Assembly (NCBI RefSeq): GCF_932526225.1
Contig: NC_064034.1
Location: 7,302,001 to 7,366,000 of the forward strand
DNA: 64,000 nt
Origin: Nematostella vectensis
Lineage: Eukaryota > Cnidaria > Anthozoa > Actiniaria > Edwardsiidae
Reading direction: 5' to 3'
A program made the position numbers and the translations under genes. How positions within the stretch are numbered: the stretch's first letter is position 1; every line of letters begins with the position of its first letter. Below are positions 26,116 to 38,100 of the stretch, one piece after another. The notes below the pieces were generated by a model. It was not told the origin of the DNA, did no database searches, and saw only the letters and a list, made by a program, of their open reading frames with translations.

Positions 26116-29100
26116 CTATGAACTCCAAGCGAAGCTTCTAGGACTTTGAACACTCCCTTTACAAATCGTCAACTTCGAGTCGAGATTCGAGCTGATTTGA
26201 CCCCTTTCCGCGCCCTCTTGGTCATCGCCATTATCGTCGTTGCTCCAGGCCGTCTTACACGTATCAGCACTATCAATACTTTCATTAACCTCTCCTTTCT
26301 TCCACGATTTTGTTTGCTTTATGTAGTCTTTAAGGTACTTTTTATGGCTAATTTTCAAATCATTTATTTTCGCAACGAGGCGTTGGTAGAATTCCTTGAC
26401 TATGTTTCTCATTTCTTTGATGTTCTCTTGGCGTAATGTGTTCATTGGTGTGTCTCCTTTTGATGAGAGTAAAAAAATAAAGTTGAAATACGTAGACATG
26501 TTATCTTATACTACTATCCTCCTCCCCTTGGTCGAATAATTGTCAGGGCAAACTTACGGTGAATATTATAATGTCATATGTATTATAATGTTTTATTCGT
26601 CCTATAACGAAACCCGAGGGAGCGCATTAGGAAACCATTATGCAATCCTCGATTATTGCCATTCTTCTAGAGCACCGTTTATACTATCTCATTGAATACA
26701 TTGTTCCAACTATTTCGCCTGAGTACAAAAGAACGTTCGGTTACGAGAGAGTTCACTGTATTTTGTTATATGAATTTATGTTAAACAAATCCCATGTTAT
26801 CTAGATAAAAACTGGGGTCATAAAATGAAAAAGTGTGCTGGGACAGCGAAAGGCAGTCATTAGATGTGTCCTCTTATAGCACACCATATAACGTACCCTT
26901 TGGACCCTTATTGACTTGTGTTCTTTTGTAGTACCCATAGTACCACAGGAATCCCAGCAAGCAGCAGCTTCCCAACATGGCAAGAGATGTCATCAGGAAT
27001 TCCTGGAACAGCGACGAGTTGGCGTCAAACAAGTTCGCGTTATCTTCTTCTTCGATGCTCTCTGGTTCCTGTGTATGTAAGTGTATCATATCAAGCATAG
27101 TTGCCCTTTGTTTTATCGCTGAGTCGCGTCATAAGGAAAGAACTTACAACATATATGCAAATCCACAATTTGTTTAATATTTGGCCGTTAAAAGCTCTTT
27201 AATATCTAGCTTTCTCGTAAACTCTAAAGAGATCTTTTTCAAGGCAGCCATTTTGAATAGACCCAAGGGACACTTCTGTTACATTATCAGGCATTCTCGC
27301 GGTCTCGTCCAAAAGTACTCCACAGACCATTTGGACAGGGCACAACATATGCTGAACTAGAGAACAGAAATAACAAGCATCTTGTACGGGCTCAAGCACC
27401 GGTTTGCTGCTGGTATTCAGGGCAGACACGTAACACACGTCAAACATGTCGCCTCAAGATTTGTGTTCTACTTTGACAGAAAATTACATGCGCAAAAAAA
27501 TTCGCATCATAATGGCAAGAGATTCCAATGTTGCCTCAAGTTCTGTTCTAGTTTATCAATAAACTTGTCAGGAACTTTTGCAAGAGCAAAAATGTTGCCT
27601 CAAGAATTATGTTTTAGTTTGATGGTTTCATATCGTTTTCACCTTGAGGGTTTTCGTGGAGTTGACGATGAATTCCGTGATGTCCTTGATGTTTTTCTGG
27701 ATATAGTCCCTACATCGCTCGTGCACGATGGCCGCTTGACCCGACAGCACGATACCATATCCAAAGCGTTTGTCCAGGATCTTGTTGACTCTAATTCCTG
27801 GTCGAAACAGGTCCTCTTGGAACTCTGCCGCCACCAAAACGTCGAGAAGTATCCCCCGCACTTCCCTGCTTTCTAGAGCGCGCCGAAGCTCACTCACGTC
27901 TTTGTACTGCTGGTCTGAAGAAAATAAAGGAACACACACTTAACAAGCCCAAAGGGTTGGGAAATAGGAGAGACGGAGACGAGGCGCGCGCTAGGGATAG
28001 GGGATGATTAGCTTCGTCCTTCTCTCCAGGCGCGTGGGGTCTTCCACCATCTTCCCAAGCTCTTTGAGCTGTTTGCTACGCAGGCTACAGGTGGTCATAG
28101 TGACTCCCTTTTTTAGAAAGGCTGACACAGATCGAAAATGCCAATAAATAGATTTATCAAACAACAGAATTTGGCGGCCCTCTCGCAAAATGACTTAGAA
28201 AAACTCATGTTGATATTAGATCAATTCAATTTCTTTTGGTCCAATGGATGGCTGTGCCAAAGCATTTTTCGTTTATTTTCCGAGAAAATTACTTTTACTC
28301 CGAGAAAACATACTTCTTGCCCTTTAAAGTTTGCTTATTAGATTATTTATTTGCTGTAAAAAGTCTAATCGTCCCAGAGTGCAGTCACAAATCCTTTATC
28401 GATATGAATCATATAGATAAGCAAACCTTCGTTCATTCGCGCGTTCTTTAGAATTCCAACTCTGTGTTCTGTCGAGTTATGTATTGCTCCAACCTATATT
28501 AAAAGAACAAAAATAAACAAAGCTATAGGGATAACGACGACAGGTAACAACAACAACATCCTCAACAACAACGATAACAGAAACAACAACGACGACAATT
28601 TATTAACTTAGAGGGAGTGTATCAATATGTGCGTTCACGCTTTTTACGAATTGGACTGAGAATTGGACCTGAAGCGCGAATTTGTAACTTTTTGTTACCT
28701 AGTGATAAGCACCCTAAACGATACCTGACGTCAGACGTGAAGAAAAATCCTGGGAGTTCGTACAAAAAGTGGATTGATCAAATTTGTAAAGAAATAGAAC
28801 ATTAATTGTGCGTCATTCCTCGCAAGACATAGTATCAAATCGAGTTTCTCCTTTTTTATAATCCGCGAATTTAAGTGACTAAGTTACTATTTGTACGCAC
28901 AGGCGCGTATATTGACCCTATGAAATATTGAGTAATGTCTACACGGGCTCATCCTCTGGATCCCAGGGCGTCGAGGTAAACGTAACGAGGGGTGAGAACA
29001 AGTCGGAACCAATCCGACGGATTGGAAGAGGAAGAGGATAGGAGGATAGGGTTGATGTCTTCTCCCTCCTTTCTCTTCTCCCCCCACCCCCCCCCCCCCC

Positions 29101-32100
29101 CCCCCCCATTCTTACGCCGCCTCGTTACGCTGACTTCGACGCTCTGGGTTTCCGAGGATGACACGCGCGGCTATCAGTAGCAGCAGCAGTCTCGTGCTCT
29201 ACTGACCCGCTCTCGAATTCTCCCAAACAAACAAAAAAACACCTAGGTTTTTAAAACGCTATGAAGGCAGACAAAAATGTTTAACTCTTGATCAAGTAAT
29301 CATAATTCAGCGACATGACGGAAAAACATGACTTAACGCTTCAAATAAGCTCATTTCAGATCTAATAAGGCGGAAAATTTCTCGAATTAATTAGTGAGCC
29401 AACAAAATATCAAATGCTAATTTCTTAAAATTGATGCGACTTTTTGTAGTGTCATTGAAATTTGAGCTTTTCGTCCCTGAGCTCATACCTAGCGCAAGGA
29501 TAATCAAGGAAAAAATATCTTAAAAAGCAAAAATCTGGGTATGTGCATTTCGGCCTCACGTTATTTGTGTTTCAAAAATCAGTCCGAAATACAAGGAACC
29601 GATGGCCATTGTGAGAAATTGTGTCTTCTATCTCGAATTACGAATTTTCCAGGTTTTTCCGTCATGTCTAATTCAGCACTGATGCCTGTCTGTTTGATGG
29701 CATGGCTGCGTTACACGTTATTCATTTTACCTTGGCACCGTATAGTATGACCTCAGTGCTGACGGCTGCCGTGGTTAGGCTGGTTGCTATTGAGCCGGTC
29801 AGTAGAGAGGTAAGGACTAGCCCTGCTAATGTCCAGATGATTGCAAACAGACGCGAAGACACTTTCACTGGAGAGCGATCGCCATACCTACACACAGACA
29901 CTGTTGAGTATTCAATTGTTACTGAGCTATCGCAATACCTACACAAAAATACCACTCAAACCAAACTAAATGTGTTTCTGTGCATTATCTGTACTCTGCG
30001 TCGTGGCATTCAAAGTACTTAGATTCGCTGATCAAAAACAATTTTCCAGTTTTCAAAATGTTTTGCTTTCTTTCTGATACTGGTAGCCATTGCAGATTGA
30101 TGACGTCATGCCGTACCAATCAGACCGTTTACACTACAGACGCTTATTATTGTAAAAGTAGACTATAACTAACCCATATTCATTTAGATTTGTCGTTATT
30201 TCCCCATATTTTCTGTTAGGCAACCATATGACCCTCTAAAGGGAAAGTTCCTTATACCCATGATGCAACTGGCTACTTACCCGACGCTTGTCATGGATAT
30301 GTACGCCCACCAGAATCCCGACCCGACGCCTGAGGTGAACTTGGGGCTAAACTCCTCTGGGTTGGCTCTCGAGTCCTAAGATTGATAATTTATTTTAGTT
30401 CTCAAGAACAAGTAACGGGACAAGAATATTATACGCGAGAGTATCAATGTCACTTGAACCATATTAGTAAAAAAACTCAAACGTTTTATCAAGTCGTTTA
30501 CCAGTGTAACGAAATTGCTATATTAAATAACGTATTGATGTTTGCCTGCTCATATTGTGAGGAATCGAGGAATATAGAATTAAGACCCTAGACATGACGA
30601 AACTTATTGAACTCCTTACCAGTCCCCACATGATAATTCCAGCCAACAAATTCATCAGAACTGCCATAACGAAGAGAGGCATGCAGTCAAACACGGACAG
30701 CACCATACGGGTAGCGGCCGAGCCAGGGGGGTCCGCGATGGTAATAAACGCTATCCCTGGTGACTCCATCAGGTAAATGAACTTGTAGATGCCCAGGTAG
30801 TCAGTGTCAAGCGGGTAACCGAGGATGGGGAAGCTGATCTGCGGAACTTCGTCGATGTCGAGTTGAACTTGTGGAGGGTAGTCCTTCTTTGCGGCTTCTC
30901 CTCTGCCATTCGTTTGTTGGTCAATGACAGTGACACCGTGACCGTTAGCGCAGTTCCCGCAAGCCCAAGCAAGCATTCGGGAGGACACGTTGAAGAATAC
31001 CCCCCCGTATTTACCATTGTCTGATTTGCTTAGATAGGGGGGGTTCACGTAGAAGTTGGAGTATAAGGTCTTAGGACAGCGGCACGTTTCTGCAATCAAA
31101 ATAGGACCTTAAACATACTTTTGACAGACTCTACGAACATGTGTTTATCGAGCCTCCAGATCTATCGGTGATTATCAGTGATTCATCACGCCGCGCTCAC
31201 TATTTGGCCACGCCATCTGCAAATGGCAGTTTAAGGCCGTGGAATGGTCTCTGGTGAAATGGCCCGCGGGGACTTATTAATCATTATCTAAAATACGATG
31301 GAATTTCTCAATAAGGATACCATTTGGACTAACAAAGCTGCCGTTGTGAGCGCTGTGTCCATAGTAAGCGGTTCACGGAAAGTAAAGATCTGGGATAAAA
31401 GGTGTTGTCCTGAAAACAAGGTTTTATTGTAGGTAAATTAGACCCACCTGCGACAATTACTTCCGTTTCCGGTCCCTCCCCAACAGACGTGTACGCCAGT
31501 AATTGAAACTTCCACAAGGAGTAACTTTGTAATCCACTCAGCTCAATCCGAGTTTTTTCGGGGGGTATTCGCATCTCGAGCGTCTTCGGTTTACGGACCC
31601 GAATATCAGCAGATGACGTCATACTGTAGCGCAAGATGTAACCGCGCAAAACGCCATTGACGTGACCGCGTGGGACTGGCGACCAAGTGAGCGTTATGGT
31701 TGATTGGGACGTTAGATTGGCCGCGAAGAGTTGTTGAGGCGGAAGGCTGGGTACTAAGGATAGCAGAAGAAGAATTCATCAGGAAATTATTATATGGTTG
31801 TTACAAATTTTAGCGCGTGTCGCACTTGCCCTCGCGTTTCTCATGATGTAGTCTGGTTGTAGGTCAGTGAGTCCTGACGGTTACGTGACTGATTACTTTG
31901 TCGTCCTCTTCTCGATCCCATGATGCAGTCTAATTAATGTCAGTGATTACTTACCGTCCTCATGAGTCCTGACGGTCACGTGACTGATGACGCCACAGCC
32001 CTTGGAGGTGTAACCACAAGCCGCCAGGGTGTACTCGGTGAACTTGGAGAGCTCCTCGAACATCAGGGAGTATTGGCTGGGGGGGAGGAGTTTGTGGGTC

Positions 32101-35100
32101 CAGTGTGCGGAGCCCTGGCCGTGTCTCCCGATGCTCAGGTTGAATCCGAGTAAGATTCCGTGCACTGACTCGCTAGAGATGGCCTTCCATTCGGCATATA
32201 TCATGGTGGAGCTTTCCGCTTGGACTTTGAAATCTTGCGGTGGTTGGCTTGGCACTAAAGAGAGGCAATAACGATGCAATAATAATAGTTTTTCATAAAC
32301 AATTAAGATTAATGTTTGACACTTCGTGCATGCTTCCATCACGTGGAACATGTGTAAACAGTTTAACATCAACGTGTGACCCTGCCCCTTCAAATACTGG
32401 GGATCTGAATTGCATTACACTTGTGTAAAATTTGAATATCTTATTATTAATAAATAACACTATCCATAGATCTTTAAACTCCCTCTTGGATGTTATGCAA
32501 ATGTCTCTTACCATCTTCATCTGTTCGTAGCGTGACCTCTGCTGTTGGCACCCCATTACCAAGTGTAGTAAAAGCCAGAAGTACTATCGTGTATAACGTG
32601 TACTTCTTCAGGCTCTTGATCTCCATTTGATTGGCAGATGCCGCCACAGCCATTTGTTGATTGGCCGTAAACTGAGCCCCTGGCTGCTTGTAGTAGGCTC
32701 TGTAGCCGAGGAGGGCGCCGTCTTTTATGGATGAAGCGGGGATGGCTGCCCACTGCAGCAAGATGCTGGTGGAGCTGCTGTTCGAATAATGGGTCAAGGT
32801 GGGCGGAGTAGCTGGAACTATTGGAATAAAACAAGTCGAGTTCATGATCGACTTCTTGGTGGAGGTAAATTACACTTTTACACTACCATGGTTAAACAAC
32901 AAATCAAACCCAGGATAGACTTCTAGGTGAAGGTTATATACCAAGGGCCGGTTCCTAGAAAGCAGGTTAGTGCAAACCCAGGACTAAATAAGGCTATCTT
33001 GACATTTGATTGGATATAAAGGGCATTCATCCCTGAATTAATGTTAACCTGCTTTCTAGGAACCCGGTCCAAGCCCGTAGCCAGGGCCCTCCCTGGCTCG
33101 GAAGACCCCCCCACTCGAATGGAAGGTCCGCCATCACGAAGGAAAATTAAGTACCACTGCGAGGTACCACCTACGGCCTGTATAATATCAGCACAGCTAC
33201 CTACCTGGCTACGGGCCTGTATACACTACAAGTCATTGCACATTACCACACCGCCGGCAAAAGTCACATGACCACACGTCAAATAAATATACCATTATCT
33301 GGAAGGACAGCCAACCACTAGCTAACTTGTCACCTAAACATACCATTGTCTGGAATGACAGCCAACCACTAGCTAACTTGTTACCTAAACATACCATTAT
33401 CTGGAATGACAGCCATGACCTCTACCTAACTTTTCACTTAAACATACCATTATCTGGAATGACAGCAATGACCTGCGCCGGCATGGTCCCCAGGGCCCCG
33501 GTCATGTCGACTGCTTCTAGTGGCCGTACAAGCTGAAGGGAATCCACAGACGAGTAGCTCACGTTGAAACCACTGATGACGCTGCCGTTGCTATAGAAAC
33601 AGTGTGCTGTGAGTAATCGCCTATTATCTAGAGTCAATCATGAAATTGTGAGGTATGTTACTACGTCGAGAATTATAACCAATATCTCCTTTAGATATAT
33701 AACATAGTGTTAAACTCAATCATCTTGAAAGACATTTAATTTGGACAATTAAAACGGGTCTATTCTATTACTAAATCATAAATATTCTATGATCACCTCG
33801 TAACAACGTGCACAAACAAAGCCAGCAATTCTAGTTATTCAGGGCAGCAGCGTTTATCATGGGTCTTAATTGACTTCTGAAGTGCAGGACAAGGTTACCG
33901 TAAATAGATGATCTCTATGTCCATAACACTCGTGCTCCCACTCCCATAGACGCTGTTCATCTAATGAAGGAGTCCTAAAGTTACTCCCTCGCAAAAAGGT
34001 AATAAGATACACACAAGAGCTCAAGGGGGTACTCGTATATGCGCGTGTCGGGAGATGGAGGGTTGAGGGGGGGGGGGGGGGAATCCTAAAGTTATTCCCT
34101 CGCCACAAAGGTAATAAGATACACACAAGAGCTCAAGGGGGTACTCGTATATGCGCGTGTCGGGAGATGGAGGGGGGGGGGGGGAATCCTAAAGTTACTC
34201 CCTCGCCACAAAGGTAATAATTTACAAAAGCGCTCAAGGGGGTACTCGTATATGCGCGTGTCGGGAGATGGAGGGTTGAGGGGGGGGGGGGGGAATCCTA
34301 AAGTTATTCCCTCGCCGCAAAGGTAATAAGATTCAAAAGAGCTCAAGGTGGTACTCGTATATGCGCGTGTCGGGAGATGGAGGGGGGATCCTAAAGTTAT
34401 TCCCTCGCCGCAAAGGTAATAAGATACAAAAGAGCTCAAGGGGGTACTCGTATATGCGCGTGTCGGGAGATGGAGGGGGGTATCCGAAAGTTATTCCCTC
34501 GCCGCAAAGGTAATAGGATACACAAGAGCCCAAGGGGGTACTAGTATATGCGCGTGTCGGGAGATGGAGGGGGGGGGGGGGAATCCTAAAGTTATTCCCT
34601 CGCCGCAAAGGTAATAAGATACTCAAGAGCTCAAGGGTGTACTCGTATATGCGCGTAACGGGAGGGGGTGGGAAGTCCTAAAGTTATTCCCTCGCCGCAA
34701 AGGTAATAGGATACACAAGAGCCCAAGGGGGTACTCGTATATGCGCGTGTCGGGAGATGGAGGGGGGGGGAATCCTAAAGTTATTCCCTCGCCGCAAAGG
34801 TAATAAGATACACAAGAGCTCAAGGGTGTACTCGTATATGCGCGTAACGGGAGGGGGTGGGAAGTCCTAAACTCATTCCCTCGCCTCAAAAAATGTATGT
34901 TTGTGACACAGGGTAGGGCAAGGGGTTTTTTGAGGTATGGAATTATCGTCTTCAGATTTTTGGGGGCTGAAAACTTTGCCTGGTTTTTTTTGTTTGTAAA
35001 ATGCTTTTTTAGGTAAGTGTTTTTTTTTTTTTTTGCCTTGGTTTTAACCAAAATACTTCCCTGTTAACATGAATCAGATAGATTAGGAACGCATTTAGTC

Positions 35101-38100
35101 GTAACAAGACTTACGTTTTCTTTTATCTTGTTAGAAAGTGAGACATATGGTTGACTGCAGTTCGAATGTAACTCTTCTGTGTAAATCTCCTCGGTGAACC
35201 TGACTTCATAATATGCCACCACGGCTATCAAGAAAAGAAAAAAAAAAACAGGTAATGGTTTTGTGCAGTTCTGTGCTGATAGGCATGACGGAAAAACCTG
35301 GAAAACGCGCAATTCCAGATAGAGAGAGAAGACACAATTAATTACAATGGCTATAGGTTCCTTGTTCTACGGACTGATTTTCAAAACACAAATAACGTGA
35401 GGCCAAAGTTCACCTAACCAGATTTTGGCTTTTTAAGATAATTTTTTCTTGATCATCATTTGCCCTGTACATCAGCTCAGGTACGAAAAGCTCAAATTTC
35501 AATGACACTTCACAAAAAGTCGCATCATAATTTAAACTAGACGCATAACTGCGTGAACTCGGGGTTCTCATAGGTGATTTTATGTCGAAAATGATGTAGT
35601 GCAGATCAAGCAGCCTTGAAAAAATAATTCATTTTTGTTTTATAATTTTTATAAATCAAAGAACACAAACTCATAGCAACACATTGTTGTCCTGCATTTT
35701 GTCCAAATGACAGCATTACCTTGGCTATATGGTGCTCGTATTGTCTTACTAGGATCAACAAGTTGTATATTATTTGGTCCAGGATTCTTTTCTATATCAT
35801 TGTGTAGTTTACACTTACAGTAGTGGGTCTTATTAAGAGACATCGGTCTGTTACAAGAAAGAAAAGACATATAACGACTAGCTTCATATTTTAAATTTTG
35901 TCCTCGAGATCTACATGTTCGTGTATCAATCCTCTTTAATTTTTAATCAAAGTACCTTCTTCTAAGCCTTCCGAAGTTGATATAGTTATGCAAATTAGAA
36001 GATCTGGGAATATTGCGACAGATTCGATGATAAACAACCCATCTTAGCTTTCTACTTTTGTTATGTAAGCGTCTTAGAAATCGTTTTGGTATCCTACTGG
36101 GCTCACGACTACGACTACAACGTACATGTCGATAATTATAATAAACAAACCTTGAATAACGAGATCTTGTAGTACTTGTAATGTTTATTGTAACTTCTGC
36201 ATCATTGTATACACCATAAACAGTCATACAAATAGTTTTATCTAAGATATCACAATCACTAAACGATGAAGTGACAATAGTTTGAGTGTAGTTATCGAAG
36301 AATTGGACTGTATTGAACCCTAATAAAGTTAATATCAATACTTTCAAAAGGGTAAAGCAAAAAATATTTCCTTGAATGAAAAACAATAACAGAAGCAATG
36401 TACTTAGCATTAAGAAAGAATTGATAGTCTTTGTCAAGCTCTCCTCACTTTGATAGTCACATGGCAGACTATAAAGAGTCATTTATCCTCTCTGCTAAAT
36501 AAAATAGTTGCAATCGTCGGTTTTTCCTCAGTAGAATTCTGTTCGCATTCCTTAGAGAAGTCCTTTGTAGTTTCAGATTCTGTAGAATCAGTTAGTATAG
36601 AGTTCGCTTTTGATAAGATTGGTAGCTTGTTTGATAGATATTTCTCGATAAATTTCTCGATAAATTCGCGGTATCTCTCAAAATGCCCTTTCAAAAAACG
36701 CTCGACATCTTTTAGTGTGGCTATACCGCGAATGGTGAGTGGATTTGTAAGAGATTTGAGCGTGTTTGAAGTTGAATTCATGTCTTCCATCTCGTATAAA
36801 GACGACACCTCGACGACACCATGTAAAGAAAGCACATGGAAGTTGTGATTGTCACGTGATTCGTACCCAGTGCATTCTAATTTGGCCGAGACAATTTGTG
36901 TACCAAATGCGACTACCATGAAGGCCGAAACCTAAACTCGGCGTTCCACAGGAACCCCGAGTAAAAACGTCGCACTTGATATTTTGTTTGCTATAAGTTA
37001 CTAAGTACTCAGAGAACTTATCCGCCTTATTCGATGTGAATATTTGATTATTTGAAGCGTCAAGTCATGTTTTTCCGTCATGTCGTGCTGATATTAATAC
37101 CTGGACACGGGTCTGTGATGGTATTACTACCTGTACACGGGTATGTGCTGATATCATTACCTGGACACGGGTCTGTGCTGATTTTATTACCTGTACACGG
37201 GTATGTGCTGATATCATTACCTGGACACGGGTCTGTGCTGATTTTATTACCTGTACACGGGTCTGTGCTGATTTTACTACCTGTACACGGGTATGTGCTG
37301 ATATCATTACCTGGACACGGGTCTGTGCTGATTTTATTACCTGTACACGGGTATGTGCTGATATCATTACCTTGACACGGGTATGTGCTGATATCATTAC
37401 CTGGACACGGGTATGTGCTTATATTATTGCCTGTACACGGGTATGTGCTGATATTATTACCTGGACATGGGTCTGTGCTGATATTAATACCTGGACACGG
37501 GTCTGTGTTGCAAGTTTTTGCCTGATGATCCTCCCCTTCGCAGTCCTTCCCGCCATACTTCGGGGGCGGGTTGGTGCAAGAACGCGTCCTGTTTTCGTAC
37601 CCAGTCCCGCACGGTCTGTTACAGTATGACCAAGAACTCCACTCAGTCCAGTCCCCGTTAACTAAAAGTCAATATATGTAAATGTTATCCTCCTTTTATA
37701 ACTTTTTGTTCTTGTTTTCATTTATATCATGTGATTTTGAAAGCTCAACCCTTGATCAGTGCGTCACTAGTCCACTTCGAATGATTCGTTGTAGTATCGT
37801 TAAGACTTGATTCATCTCTTCTCCCTCTAAAACTCAAATCAAAGACTTGTCCCATTGATGAACTGACCCTAACCGTTAGTATGGATCTCAACTTTGAGAT
37901 CAACCCTTGAGCTCTTTCACTTGGAGTCCTCGCACGCTTGTTTTAATAATTTTAATAAAATATGAAAAATTGTGTAACAAAACAACGTTAAAGCTTCCTG
38001 ATTGCCTCGCCCAAGTGTAATAAATAGAAATGAACCAAATCTTCTTATAGGGGAGTTTATGCAAAGGATCAATTTGGTTTATTTATGCAATTTGAAGGTT

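Larger units (their letters stand above)
28108..29730. other. Intron of the channel gene
   Basis: It contains the MITE copy at 29312-29668 and the foldback at 28943-29169. An unassigned 62-codon plus-strand frame at 28617-28805 (SDVKKNPGSS) is open, but I cannot place it in a family. Confidence 0.45.

Noticed and set aside
27199-27447. Minus-strand frame with CPVQMVCGVLLDETARMPDN as an exon of the channel gene
   Set aside because: The flanking exons (27643 and 27068) join directly in phase 0, and insertion of this frame would need a phase that neither neighbour provides.
28617-28805. Plus-strand frame with DVKKNPGSS as a 2A peptide or gene
   Set aside because: The final Pro of NPGP is Ser here and no flanking domain was recognised. 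It may be an element remnant, but support is too thin.
33866-35051. Minus-strand frames rich in LPLRRGNNFRIPPPS and DTRIYEYPLEL
   Set aside because: Same cause: they are translations of the ~95-bp array in several frames. The G-runs vary in length and would break any real frame.
37052-37629. Open frames on both strands over the 30-bp array (HGYVLISLPG, TRVQVMISAH)
   Set aside because: A 30-bp unit without stops stays open in several frames; only the exon end at its minus-strand start is supported.
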